DNA of 64,000 bases from the NCBI GenBank assembly GCA_963695835.1, contig CAVOHR010000002.1, forward strand, positions 1 through 64,000, given 5' to 3'. Below, piece by piece: positions 33,955 through 42,925 of this stretch. The notes beneath the pieces are model-generated. The model saw only the letters and a program-made list of their open reading frames with translations, did no database searches and was not told where the DNA came from. This DNA comes from VRUE01 sp963695835 (GTDB taxonomy: Bacteria > Actinomycetota > Thermoleophilia > Solirubrobacterales > 70-9). Positions within the stretch are counted from its first letter, which is position 1. Every line of letters begins with the position of its first letter. The translations under genes were made by a program, and so were the position numbers.

Positions 33955-35639
33955 GACCCTGCCTCGACCATATCTCTGGCCGCAGCACCCGGCGGGATCA
34001 TCGGGTAGCAGTTCTCCTCCTGGGCGACGCGCACGTCGAGCAGCACCGGGCCCTCGGCCTCGAGCGCCTTCGCCATCGCGCCCTCGAGCTCGCCGGCGTC
34101 CTCGCAGCGCATCCCGGTCGCGCCGAAGGCCTCGGCCAGCTTCACCCAGTCGGGGCTGGCGCCCATCTGCACCGAGCTGTAGCGACGGTCCCAGAACAGC
34201 TCCTGCCACTGGCGGACCATGCCCATGTAGCCGTTGTTCATCAGGAAGACCTTGACCGGGATCTGCTCGGTGACGCAGGTCGCCAGCTCCTGGCAGTTCA
34301 TGATCAGGCTGCCGTCGCCGGCCAGGCAGACGACGTCGTCGTCGGGACGGGCGACCTTGGCGCCGACCGCCGCCGGCAGGCCGAAGCCCATCGTCCCCAG
34401 GCCGCCCGAGTTGATCCACTGACGCGGCTCGTCGAAGCCGTAGTACTGCGCCGCCCACATCTGGTGCTGGCCGACATCGGAGGTGACGATCGCCTTGCCG
34501 CCGGTCGCCCGGTGCATCGCCTCGATCATCAACTGCGGCTTGATCTCGCCATCCCTGCCGGGCTCGTAGCGCAGCGGGTGCTCCTCTTGCCAGGTCCGCA
34601 GCCGCTTCCACCAGGGATCGAGGCGCGAGCCGTCGGTCTGAAGCGACCGGTACTCGCGGGTCAGCTCCGGCAGGATCAGCTTCGCGTCGCCGACGATCGG
34701 GATGTGGGCGCCGACGTTCTTGGAGATCTCCGCCGGGTCGATGTCGATATGGACCACTTTCGCGTGCGGGGCGAACTCGGAGAGCTTGCCGGTGATCCGG
34801 TCGTCGAAACGGGCGCCGATCGCGACGATCAGGTCGGCGTTGTCCATCGCCCAGTTGGCGGTGACGGTGCCGTGCATGCCGAGCATCCCCAGCCAGTGCT
34901 CGCCGGAGGCGGGGTAGGCGCCGAGGCCCATCAGGGTCGAGGTGACCGGGAAGCGGTCGCAGGCGGCCAGCTCGCGCAGCTCGTCGGAGGCGTTGGCGTT
35001 GATCACGCCGCCGCCGGTGTAGAGGACCGGCCGGCGCGCGCCGGCGAGCGCTTTGGCGGCGATCCGCACCTGCTTGATGTTGCCCTTGCCAATCGGCTTG
35101 TAGCCGGGCAGCTCGACCGGCTCGGTCCGCGGCGAGTAGTCGATCTCCGCTCGCGAGAGATCCTGGGGAATGTCGAGCAGTACCGGGCCCGGCCGCCCGG
35201 TCGAGGCGACGTGGAAGGCCTCGTGGACGTACTCGGGGATCTGGCGCGGGTCGGTGGCCTGGAAGGAGTGCTTGACGAAGGGCAGGGTGGCGCCGAGGAT
35301 GTCGGCCTCCTGGAAGCCGTCGGTGCCGATCAGCTCGGTCCGCACCTGGCCGGTGACGAACACCGTCGGGGTCGAGTCGAGCATCGCGTCGGCGATCGCG
35401 GTGACCAGGTTGGTGGCGCCCGGCCCGGAGGTGGCGAAGGCGACGCCGACTCTGCCCGAGGCCCTGGCGTAGCCCTCGGCGGCGTGGCCGCCCCCCTGCT
35501 CGTGGCGGACCTGGATGTGGCGGAAGCCGGCGTCGACCAGGGCGTCGTAGGTCGGCAGGTTGGCGCCGCCGGGGATGCCGAAGATGTGCTCGACACCCTC
35601 TGCCTTGAGGCTTTCCATCAATGCGTCCGCGGCTCTCAT
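33951..35639 (-). CDS. ilvB: Acetolactate synthase catalytic subunit
   Basis: ThDP/FAD enzyme making acetolactate and acetohydroxybutyrate, 562 aa. Seen: GIPGGANLPTYDAL, RHEQGGGHAAEGYARASG with the ThDP Glu, ATSGPGATNLVTAIADA, and GDGSLIMNCQELAT…MNNGYMGMVRQWQELFW as the C-terminal ThDP-Mg motif. ATG 35639. No leader peptide rich in branched-chain residues is seen in the 25-bp gap upstream. Confidence 0.96.
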   Translation of the reverse strand: MRAADALMESLKAEGVEHIFGIPGGANLPTYDALVDAGFRHIQVRHEQGGGHAAEGYARASGRVGVAFATSGPGATNLVTAIADAMLDSTPTVFVTGQVRTELIGTDGFQEADILGATLPFVKHSFQATDPRQIPEYVHEAFHVASTGRPGPVLLDIPQDLSRAEIDYSPRTEPVELPGYKPIGKGNIKQVRIAAKALAGARRPVLYTGGGVINANASDELRELAACDRFPVTSTLMGLGAYPASGEHWLGMLGMHGTVTANWAMDNADLIVAIGARFDDRITGKLSEFAPHAKVVHIDIDPAEISKNVGAHIPIVGDAKLILPELTREYRSLQTDGSRLDPWWKRLRTWQEEHPLRYEPGRDGEIKPQLMIEAMHRATGGKAIVTSDVGQHQMWAAQYYGFDEPRQWINSGGLGTMGFGLPAAVGAKVARPDDDVVCLAGDGSLIMNCQELATCVTEQIPVKVFLMNNGYMGMVRQWQELFWDRRYSSVQMGASPDWVKLAEAFGATGMRCEDAGELEGAMAKALEAEGPVLLDVRVAQEENCYPMIPPGAAARDMVEAGS

Positions 35640-35664
35640 CGGACTCGCGATGGTACCAGCGGGG

Positions 35665-36840
35665 CTATGCCTGGCCAGCAGGGGATTTCGCCGGGTTCCA
35701 GCGCGTGTGCGGGTCGATCGAGCTCTCGATCACGTTGCCCTTGTGGCGCTCGATCGCGTGCACGATCGACTCGATCAGCTCCTCTTTGAGCAGCGTCGGC
35801 TGCAGGCCGAGGTCGAGCAGCTTGGTGTGGACGGCGTTGTAGTAGTGCTCTTCCTTCTCCACCCGGGGGTTGTCGACGTGGTTGACCTCGACCTCGTAGC
35901 CGAGGTGCTCGCCGGCGTGCTTCACGAGCTGCGCCAGCTCCAGCACCGAGAACTGCTCGGCGAACTGGTTGAAGACGCGGAACTCGCCCCGCTCGGCGGG
36001 GTTCTGCACCGCCAGCTCGACGCAGGCCAGGGTGTCGCGGACGTTGAGGAAGCCGCGGGTCTGGTGGCCGGAGCCGTAGACGGTGAGCGGGTGGCCGATC
36101 ACCGCCTGCACGCAGAAGCGGTTGAGCACGGTGCCGAACAGCTCGTCGTAGTCGAAGCGGGTGATCAGGCGCTCGTCGCGGGCGGTCTCGGCGGTCTCGA
36201 TCCCGTAGACGACTCCCTGGTTGAGATCGGTCGCCCGCAGGCCCCAGGTGCGGCAGGCGAAGTGGATGTTGGTCGAGTCGTGGACCTTCGAGCAGTGATA
36301 CAGCGAGCCGGGCAGCTTCGGGAAGGGCAGGGTGTCGGAGCGGCCCTTGTGGGAGATCTCGATGTAGCCCTCCTCGATGTCGATCTCGGGCTGGCCGTAC
36401 TCGCCCATCGTGCCGAGCTTGACCAGGTGGCAGTCGGGGACGTGGTCGCGGATCGAGAACAGCAGGTTGAGGTTGCCGATCACGTTGGTGTGCTGGGTCT
36501 CGACCGCGCGCTCGCGCGAGAGCATCGAGTAGGGGGCCGAGGGCTGCTGGCCGTAGTGGACGACCGCCTCGGGGCGGGTCTCGGCGACGACCTCTTCGAG
36601 GAAGTCGCCGTCCTCGACGGCGCCGACGTAGCTGCGGATCTGCTCGCCGGAGACCTCGCGCCAGGCGGCGATCCGCTCCTCCAGCGGCAGGATCGGGGTC
36701 AGCGAGGAGGAGCCGTGTTCCGAGTGCCAGCGGCGGCGGGAGAAGTTGTCGACGACCGCGACCTCGTGCCCGCGGGCCGAGAAGCGCAGGGCGGTCGGCC
36801 AGCCCAGGTAGCCGTCGCCCCCGAGAATGAGAACGCGCAT
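35665..36840 (-). CDS. UDP-sulfoquinovose synthase-like NAD-dependent epimerase
   Basis: 391-aa extended short-chain dehydrogenase. Seen: VLILGGDGYLGWPTALRFSARG (NAD-binding GGxGxxG), VVDNFSRRRWHSEHGSSSLTPI, KLGTMGEYGQP with the catalytic Thr region, SLYHCSKVHDS (YxxxK), and LNQGVVYGIETAE. The GDGYxGW, SRRRW and SLTPI signatures are those of SQD1/SqdB, which form UDP-sulfoquinovose from UDP-glucose and sulfite. No sqdX-type transferase adjoins it. The divergent glycosyltransferases suggest a sulfated surface glycan or lipid. A related nucleotide-sugar reaction is possible. Confidence 0.85.
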   Translation of the reverse strand: MRVLILGGDGYLGWPTALRFSARGHEVAVVDNFSRRRWHSEHGSSSLTPILPLEERIAAWREVSGEQIRSYVGAVEDGDFLEEVVAETRPEAVVHYGQQPSAPYSMLSRERAVETQHTNVIGNLNLLFSIRDHVPDCHLVKLGTMGEYGQPEIDIEEGYIEISHKGRSDTLPFPKLPGSLYHCSKVHDSTNIHFACRTWGLRATDLNQGVVYGIETAETARDERLITRFDYDELFGTVLNRFCVQAVIGHPLTVYGSGHQTRGFLNVRDTLACVELAVQNPAERGEFRVFNQFAEQFSVLELAQLVKHAGEHLGYEVEVNHVDNPRVEKEEHYYNAVHTKLLDLGLQPTLLKEELIESIVHAIERHKGNVIESSIDPHTRWNPAKSPAGQA

Positions 36841-36885
36841 AGGTCGCGGCAGGGTAACGGACGGAGGCGACATAGCATCCGACCG

Positions 36886-38148
36886 GTGAAGCGAACGATC
36901 GCCCTGGTCGCCGTGCTGCTGCTCGGCGTCGGCCTTCGCGTCGACTGCGCCTGGGTGGGTCGCGCACCGGTCTACGACGCCGCCGTCTACGCCCGCATCG
37001 CCGCGAACCTCGAGCGCGGCGAAGGCTTCACCGCCGGCCCCGGCGCGACCCAGCCGGCGAGCAACTACTCCCCCGGCGTGCCGCTGCTCGCCGGCGGCCT
37101 CTACGCGCTCAGCGGCGGCGTCCACGAGCGCTTCGCCCGCGTCGTCCTCGCCCTGATCGGCTCCCTCTCGGTCCTCTTCGCCTTCCTGATCGGCCGCCGC
37201 CTGTCCGGCTTCCGGGCGGGCCTGATCGCCGCCGCCGCCGTAGCCATCTACCCCGCCCTGCTCGAGTACCAGGGCATGCTGATGTCAGAGCCCTTGGCAG
37301 CTTCCCTCCTCTCCGGGGCGGTCTTATCGATGCTCTGGGCAGCGGATCGGCCGCCGCCCGCGAAGTGGCTGCTGCCTGGCCTGTTGCTGGGCGCTTTGGC
37401 CCTGACCCGCCCCGAGTACCTGGCGATCTCGATCCCGATCGCCCTCGCGATCCTCGCCCGCCGCGGCTGGGCCGGCTGGCGCAGCGGACTCGCCCAGGCC
37501 GCGATCCTGCTCGCCGGCGTGACCCTCGTCGTCGCCCCCTGGACGGTCCGCAACGCGATCGCCCTCGAGCGCTTCGTGCCGATCTCGACCGGCGGCGGGC
37601 AGGTGCTGTTCGCCGGCTCCTACATGCCTTCCGGCGGCGATCCCGAACGGGTCGGCGCCGAGGTGCTCGAACGCCACCCCGGACTGCGGGCGGGGCTCCC
37701 GGCCGAACCGCGGCTCGAGCAGACCCTCGCCGCCCTCGCCGCGCAGCGATACCCGCAGATGGAAACCGATGCCGCGCTCGCCCGCATGGGCCGCGAACGG
37801 CTCTGGGACGAGATCGGCGAACGACCCCTCGAATACGCCGGCTTCCTCGCCGCGAAGCTGGCGAACGTCTGGTGGCGGGGGCCGCGGGACGTGATGCGCG
37901 AGCCGCTCTGGGAGGCGCTGCACTGGGCCCTGCTCGCCTTCGGCCTGCTCGGCCTCGGAGTCCTCGCCCGGCGACGCCGCTGGGAGGCGCTTCTGCTCGC
38001 CGTCGTCCTGGTCTCGGCGACGGCGGTCGGCGAGCTGCTGGTCGCCACCCCGCGCCGGGCGCTGGTGACAATCCCGCTGCTGGCAGCTTTCGCCGGAGTG
38101 GGCGCGACTGCCTGCGCGGATAGCCTGGCGCGACGATGGAAGCGCTGA
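36886..38148 (+). CDS. GT39-type membrane glycosyltransferase
   Basis: 420 aa, GTG start. Integral membrane protein with about ten helices and an N-terminal PVYDAAVYARIAANLERGEGF loop carrying acidic residues as in ArnT/PMT dolichol- or undecaprenyl-phosphate-sugar glycosyltransferases. Also LTRPEYLAI and WTVRNAIALERFVPISTGGG. It is a paralogue of the following gene, with shared RPEYL, VRN and VPISTGGG segments. Acceptor unknown. The 45-bp gap to the SQD1-like gene holds both promoters. Confidence 0.82.
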   Translation: MKRTIALVAVLLLGVGLRVDCAWVGRAPVYDAAVYARIAANLERGEGFTAGPGATQPASNYSPGVPLLAGGLYALSGGVHERFARVVLALIGSLSVLFAFLIGRRLSGFRAGLIAAAAVAIYPALLEYQGMLMSEPLAASLLSGAVLSMLWAADRPPPAKWLLPGLLLGALALTRPEYLAISIPIALAILARRGWAGWRSGLAQAAILLAGVTLVVAPWTVRNAIALERFVPISTGGGQVLFAGSYMPSGGDPERVGAEVLERHPGLRAGLPAEPRLEQTLAALAAQRYPQMETDAALARMGRERLWDEIGERPLEYAGFLAAKLANVWWRGPRDVMREPLWEALHWALLAFGLLGLGVLARRRRWEALLLAVVLVSATAVGELLVATPRRALVTIPLLAAFAGVGATACADSLARRWKR

Positions 38149-39488
38149 GCAGCTGGATTCGCGGCCTGCCGGCGCGGCACGGGCGCAGGACGCTGATCGC
38201 GCTGGCGGCGATCCTCGCGCTCGGCTTCGGCCTGCGCGCCTACCGGGTGATCGAGCCACTGGGCACTCCCGGCGACGACGCCCATGCCTACTACGCGCTC
38301 TCGAAGTCGCTGTACGAGGAAGGCAGCTACGGCGGCTCGAGCTTCCACGACGCGAGCGACTGGTCGCCCGGAGCGCCGCTGCTCTACGCGGCGGCCTTCT
38401 ACGCGACCGGCGGCGCCCGCGAAGGGACCGCGCGGATCGTCGAGCTGCTGCTCGGCCTGGCCGCGATCGTCGTCGCCTACCTGCTCGGCAGGCGGATCAA
38501 CTGCCGGCCCGCCGGGCTGCTCGCCGCCCTCGGCGTCGCCGTCTACCCGCCCTTCGTCCACTCGACCGGGGCGCTGTACAGCGAGCCGCCGGCGATCTTC
38601 ACGCTGCCGGCCGCCGTGCTCGCCTTCCTCTGGGCCGGCGAGCAGCAGCGCTTACGGGCCTGGCTCCTGCCCGGCCTGCTCTTCGGTCTCACCGCGCTGA
38701 TCCGCCCCGAGTACCTGCTGGTCGGCGTCGCCTTCGCCCTGCTCGCCGCGTTCCGGATCGTCCGCGAACGCGGCCGGCGTCCCGGCCTGACCGGGCTCGC
38801 CCTGTTCGCGGTCGCCCTCCTGTTGCCGATCGTCCCCTGGGCGGTCCGCAACCAGGTCGTCCTGCACCGCACCGTGCCGATCTCGACCGGCGGCGGCAAG
38901 GCGCTCTACGTCGGCACCTTCCTGCCGGCTGACGGCGAATACGACCGGGTCAAGGCGCGCCTGCTGGAGCGCTACCGGCAGATCGACCTCGCGCCGCATT
39001 CCGAAGCGCTCGACCGGGTCGACCCGACGCCGCTGTTCGACCGGGCCGCCGCCCGCTATCCGGAACTGCCCCGCGATTCGGCGCTGGGCAAGATCGGCAA
39101 GCAGAACTTCTCCAGGTTCATCGGCGAAGATCCGGTCGGCTACGCGGCGATGACGGTACGCAAGGTGTGGCGGATGTGGAGCGCCGGCATCGGCGAGGCG
39201 ATGGAATCGACCGCCGGCCGGGTCGTCCAGGTGCTGCTGGTGCTGCTCGGGCTGGCCGGGCTCGGCGTGCTCGCCTGGCGCCGTCGCTGGTGGGCCTTCG
39301 TCGCGATGGCGACGCCGATCGTCCTCGTCACCGCGGTCGGCGCCGTCTCGCTCGCCGCCCCGCGCCGCAACGAGATCCTGATGACGCTGATCTTTCCGCT
39401 TGCCGGCGCGGCGCTGGCGAGAGCGGCCGCGGCCGTATCCTCCCGCCGGTCATGGTCCCCGAGGCAAGCGTCTTCCCCGCAGAGCTGA
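38136..39488 (+). CDS. GT39-type membrane glycosyltransferase, paralogue
   Basis: 450 aa, overlapping the previous gene by 13 bp. Same architecture: GTPGDDAHAYYALSKSLYEEG in the first extracytoplasmic loop (Asp pair), SEPPAIFTLPAA, ALIRPEYLLVG, and WAVRNQVVLHRTVPISTGGG. About ten membrane helices. The pair probably transfers sugars from lipid carriers made by the downstream GT2 enzyme. The last 35 residues overlap the next gene in another frame and may be non-conserved. Confidence 0.82.
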   Translation: MEALSSWIRGLPARHGRRTLIALAAILALGFGLRAYRVIEPLGTPGDDAHAYYALSKSLYEEGSYGGSSFHDASDWSPGAPLLYAAAFYATGGAREGTARIVELLLGLAAIVVAYLLGRRINCRPAGLLAALGVAVYPPFVHSTGALYSEPPAIFTLPAAVLAFLWAGEQQRLRAWLLPGLLFGLTALIRPEYLLVGVAFALLAAFRIVRERGRRPGLTGLALFAVALLLPIVPWAVRNQVVLHRTVPISTGGGKALYVGTFLPADGEYDRVKARLLERYRQIDLAPHSEALDRVDPTPLFDRAAARYPELPRDSALGKIGKQNFSRFIGEDPVGYAAMTVRKVWRMWSAGIGEAMESTAGRVVQVLLVLLGLAGLGVLAWRRRWWAFVAMATPIVLVTAVGAVSLAAPRRNEILMTLIFPLAGAALARAAAAVSSRRSWSPRQASSPQS

Positions 39489-40519
39489 CCGCGCTGCGCG
39501 TCGCCGGCCTGCTCGCCGCGGCGGCGATCGTCGCCTTCGCGGTCCTGCGGCGGCGCTCGCTGCGCAACGTCGACGTGCTGATCCTGCTGCTCGCCGGGCT
39601 CGGCCTGGCGATCGTCTCGGGCACCGAGCTGACCGACGCGCTGCTCTCGGCCTTCTCGTTCGAGAAGGGCAACGGCGGTCGCATCCTCGGCCTCGCCGTG
39701 TTCGCGATCTTCGTCCTCTTCGGGTTGATCCTGCGCGCCCTCGCGCAGGCGGCGCGCAGCGCGCGGCAGCTCTCGGCGGTGCTCGAGGGCCTCGCCTGGG
39801 AGGAGTTCCGCCAGGCGAAGCTGCCGCAGCGCTTCCGCGGCAGGGTGGCGATCCTAGTCCCCGCCTACAACGAGGCCGAGAACGTCGGCCAGGTGCTCGA
39901 CCTGATCCCGCGCGAGGTCTGCGGGGTGGAGACCGCGGTGCTGGTCGTCGACGACGGCTCGCGCGACGGCACCGGCGACGTCGCCGCCGAGCACGGCGCG
40001 GTCGTCGCCCGCCACGTGATCAACCGCGGCGGTGGCGCGGCCCTGCGCACCGGCTACCGGCTGATGGTCGAATCGGGCCCCGAGGTGGTCGTCACCCTCG
40101 ATGCCGACGGCCAGCACCTGCCGTCGGAGATGGAGCGCCTCGTCAAGCCCGTCCTCGACCGCGAGGTCGACGTCGCCCACGGCTCGCGGGTGCTGGGCGA
40201 GGCCGAGGGCAACCACTTCGCACGCGAGCTGGGGATCGTCTTCTTCAACCGCCTCGTCTCCTTCATCACCCGCACCCGGGTCAGCGACTGCTCGAACGGC
40301 TACCGCGCCGTCCGCACGACCGTCCTGCCGCAGCTCGTCCTGCGCCAGGAGCAGTTCCACACCTCCGAGTTCATGATCGAGGCGATCAAGCGCGGCATCC
40401 CGGCCAAGGAGGTCCCGGTGACGGTCGCCAAGCGCCTCCACGGCAGCTCGAAGAAGCCCGCCGTCGCCCGCTACGGCCTCGGCTTCGCCAACGCGATCGT
40501 CAGGACCTGGCTCAGGTAG
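39452..40519 (+). CDS. DUF2304-GT2 polyprenyl-phosphate glycosyltransferase
   Basis: 355 aa fusion. The N-terminal DUF2304-like part has about three helices (15-105). A GT2 domain then starts VAILVPAYNEAENVGQVLDLIP (cut here for length), with VVDDGSRDGTGDVA, VTLDADGQHLPSEM as the DxD metal site, and SDCSNGYRAVR. It resembles dolichol-phosphate mannosyltransferase (DPM1). It would load a sugar onto undecaprenyl or decaprenyl phosphate as donor for the two GT39 proteins. It overlaps the upstream gene by 37 bp. Confidence 0.87.
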   Translation: MVPEASVFPAELTALRVAGLLAAAAIVAFAVLRRRSLRNVDVLILLLAGLGLAIVSGTELTDALLSAFSFEKGNGGRILGLAVFAIFVLFGLILRALAQAARSARQLSAVLEGLAWEEFRQAKLPQRFRGRVAILVPAYNEAENVGQVLDLIPREVCGVETAVLVVDDGSRDGTGDVAAEHGAVVARHVINRGGGAALRTGYRLMVESGPEVVVTLDADGQHLPSEMERLVKPVLDREVDVAHGSRVLGEAEGNHFARELGIVFFNRLVSFITRTRVSDCSNGYRAVRTTVLPQLVLRQEQFHTSEFMIEAIKRGIPAKEVPVTVAKRLHGSSKKPAVARYGLGFANAIVRTWLR

Positions 40520-40766
40520 GCAGGTAGAGGTCGGTGCCGCAGCGGGGGCAGACCTGCACGTAGAGCTTGACCGCCTTGCCGCAGGTCGGGCAGCGGCGCT
40601 CGGGCTCGTTCTTCTCGGAGCGGTAGAGGACGACGGCGATCAGGCCGAGGATCGGGACGACCGTGCCGATCAGCAGCCAGACCCAGAACGAGCTGCCCTT
40701 GGCGCGGCCGATGATCGCGGTGGCCAGCCCGAAGGAGAAGGCTATGACGAGGTACCCGTATCCCAC
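40512..40766 (-). CDS. Small membrane protein with C-terminal zinc ribbon
   Basis: 84 aa, GTG start. Two hydrophobic helices (YLVIAFSFGLATAIIG and FWVWLLIGTVVPILGLIAVVL) followed by a double-CxxC zinc ribbon, CPTCGK…CPRCGTDLYLP. Function unknown. It is convergent with the GT2 gene (8-bp overlap). The 98 bp upstream (40767-40864) hold no other feature that I can see. Confidence 0.75.
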   Translation of the reverse strand: MGYGYLVIAFSFGLATAIIGRAKGSSFWVWLLIGTVVPILGLIAVVLYRSEKNEPERRCPTCGKAVKLYVQVCPRCGTDLYLPT

Positions 40767-40864
40767 GGCCCCATTGTCGCGTCCAGCGCGCTCGGGTGGC
40801 CGATCGAACCGACCTCGGCCAGGATCGTGCCGAGGCGGATGTCGATGACGACGTTCCGGGCCTT

Positions 40865-42043
40865 TCAGCCGTCCGGTGCGAGGTGCTCGCGCATCCGCTC
40901 GACCGCCTCGGTTATGCGCTCGTCGGGGGCGGTCAGCGCGATGCGGAAGAAGCCCTCGCCACTCGGCCCGTACATCGAGCCGGGTGAGACGACGACCGCC
41001 GCCTGCTCGAGGACCAGCTCGGCGAACGAGGTCGAGGTGTGGCCCTCGGGGACCGGCGCCCAGACGTAGATCGTCCCCTTCGGAGCGCTGACCTCGACGC
41101 CGATCTCGCTCAGCGCGCCGACCACCAGGTCGCGGCGGCGGGCGTAGGTCTCGTTGATCTCGGCCAGCGGCTCGCTCGGCCCGCGCAGCGCTGCGGCGCC
41201 GGCTACCTGCACCGCCTCGAACAGGCCCGAGTCGACGTTGGTCTTCAGCCGCCAGTAGGTCTGCACCGCCTCGGCGTTGCCGAGGATCGCCGCGCAGCGC
41301 CAGCCGGTCATGTTGTAGCCCTTGGAGAGCGAGAAGACCTCGACGCCGATCTCCTTGGCGCCCGGGGTCGCGAGGAAGCTCGGCGCGACGTAGCCGTCGT
41401 AGGTCGTCTCCGAGTAGGCGTTGTCGTGGACGACGAGGATCTGGTGCTCGCGGGCGAAGTCGACGACCTGCTCGAAGAAGCCGACCGGGACGACCGCCCC
41501 GGTCGGGTTGTTGGGGTAGTTGAGGAACATCAGACGCGCCTGCGCCGCGACCCCGGCGGGAACGGCGTCCAGGTCGGGGACGAAGCCACGCTCCGGCAGC
41601 AGCGGCAGCAGCTCCGGCGTGGCCCCGGCGAGGATCGGGCCGCCGGTGTAGACCGGATAGCCGGGGTCGGAGGCGAGCGCGACCCCGCCCGGGTCGAGGA
41701 AGGCGAAGCAGAGGTTGTAGATGCACTCCTTGGCGCCGATCGCCGGAATCACCTCGCCGTCGGGGTCGATCTCGACCCCGAAGCGGCGGTCGTAGAACTC
41801 GGCGAAGGCCTGCCGGAAGTCGTCGCGGCCGCGGTTGCTGGGGTACCGGTGGGTGGCGGGGTCGGCGACCGCCTCCTGCATCGCCTCGACGATGTAGGGG
41901 TAGGTCGGACGGTCCGGGTCGCCGATCCCGAGGCTGATCACGTCGATACCGACGGCGCGCTTCTCGGCGATCTGGCGCTCCAGTTCCTGGAACATGTAGG
42001 GAGGCATCGCCTCCAGGCGGTTGGACGGGCTGGCGATCCCCAC
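40865..42043 (-). CDS. LL-diaminopimelate aminotransferase-like
   Basis: Class I PLP aminotransferase, 392 aa. Seen: ISLGIGDPDRPTYPYIVEAM, ASDPGYPVYTGG, FLNYPNNPTGAV, VHDNAYSETTYDG, and VFSLSKGYNMTGWRCA with the PLP Lys. The LGIGDPDxPTP and NPTGA features and position directly after dapF fit DapL, which makes LL-DAP from tetrahydrodipicolinate in one step. A DapC or alanine aminotransferase role cannot be excluded. GTG start, 12 bp after dapF. Confidence 0.8.
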   Translation of the reverse strand: MGIASPSNRLEAMPPYMFQELERQIAEKRAVGIDVISLGIGDPDRPTYPYIVEAMQEAVADPATHRYPSNRGRDDFRQAFAEFYDRRFGVEIDPDGEVIPAIGAKECIYNLCFAFLDPGGVALASDPGYPVYTGGPILAGATPELLPLLPERGFVPDLDAVPAGVAAQARLMFLNYPNNPTGAVVPVGFFEQVVDFAREHQILVVHDNAYSETTYDGYVAPSFLATPGAKEIGVEVFSLSKGYNMTGWRCAAILGNAEAVQTYWRLKTNVDSGLFEAVQVAGAAALRGPSEPLAEINETYARRRDLVVGALSEIGVEVSAPKGTIYVWAPVPEGHTSTSFAELVLEQAAVVVSPGSMYGPSGEGFFRIALTAPDERITEAVERMREHLAPDG

Positions 42044-42055
42044 GGGCGCGGAAAT

Positions 42056-42901
42056 CTAACTGCCCGGCTCGGCGAGCGCCTCCAGCAGCTCGGCCGACAG
42101 CTCGCCGGTGCAGACCGGCTCGGCCCAGCCGCTGAGGCGCACGTCGAGCTCGTCGGAGATCTCGACCTCGAGCTCGCCGCCGTCCAGCTCGACGACGATC
42201 GGACTCGGCGCGCCGCCGAGGAAGGCGGCGATCGCGGCGCCGCTGGCGCCGGTGCCGGAGGAGAGCGTCTCGCCGACGCCGCGCTCGAAGATCCGCGCCC
42301 GCACGCGGTTGCCGTCGACTTTGAAGAACGACACATTCGTGCGGCTGGGGAACAGGTCGTGGCCTTCGATCCCGGGCCCGATCGCCGCGACGTCGAGCCG
42401 CTCGACCTCGTCGCCGACCTCGATCGCGCACTGCGGGTTGCCGATCGAGACGTGCCGGAAGGCCCAGTCGCGCCCGCCGACCGCGAGCGAACCGCGCCCG
42501 TCGGGCGGACCCGACGGGAAGTCCTTGGAAGCGGTCGCAGCCCGCCCCATCTCGACCGAGCAGGTCCGCTCGGAGGTGATCGTCGGCGTGACCGGCCCGG
42601 CGACCGTGCCGATCGTGAACACGTCCTCCCCGGTCCAGCCGTGCCGCCGCAGGTAGAGCACCGCCTCCCGCGCCCCGTTGCCCGACAGCTCGGCCTCCGA
42701 GCCGTCCGGGTTGAAGATCCGCAGCTCGGCGACCAGCCCGGGGTCCTCGCTGCGCGAGAGCAGCAGCACGCCGTCGGAGCCGACCCCGAAGTGCGGATCG
42801 CACAGCCGCCGCACCCGGCCCGGTGTCAATTCCCAGGGCAGCTCATCCGCCTCGACGATCAGGTAGTCGTTCCCCAGCGCCTGCCACTTCTCGAATCGCA
42901 C
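42056..42901 (-). CDS. dapF: DapF-family protein lacking both catalytic cysteines
   Basis: 281 aa with the two-lobed PLP-independent epimerase fold signatures: FEKWQALGNDYLIVEAD, FNPDGSEAELSGNGAREAV, VSIGNPQCAIEV, ARIFERGVGETLSSGTGASGA. DAP epimerases use two Cys as proton donor/acceptor: SGNGxRC and GETLxCGTG. Here the first is Glu79 and the second Ser215, checked in the DNA (GAG and TCC). Ordinary epimerase chemistry is therefore unlikely; it may be inactive, use another mechanism or act on another substrate. It is followed by dapL. Confidence 0.8.
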   Translation of the reverse strand: MRFEKWQALGNDYLIVEADELPWELTPGRVRRLCDPHFGVGSDGVLLLSRSEDPGLVAELRIFNPDGSEAELSGNGAREAVLYLRRHGWTGEDVFTIGTVAGPVTPTITSERTCSVEMGRAATASKDFPSGPPDGRGSLAVGGRDWAFRHVSIGNPQCAIEVGDEVERLDVAAIGPGIEGHDLFPSRTNVSFFKVDGNRVRARIFERGVGETLSSGTGASGAAIAAFLGGAPSPIVVELDGGELEVEISDELDVRLSGWAEPVCTGELSAELLEALAEPGS

Positions 42902-42925
42902 GAACCCAGCCTATTCGCGCGCTCG

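Noticed and set aside
42056..42901. Reading the DapF changes as a misplaced frame
   Set aside because: The flanking residues of both motifs (SGNGAR…, ERGVGETL…GTG) are in the same frame and the codons GAG and TCC are plain in the DNA, so the substitutions are real in this sequence.
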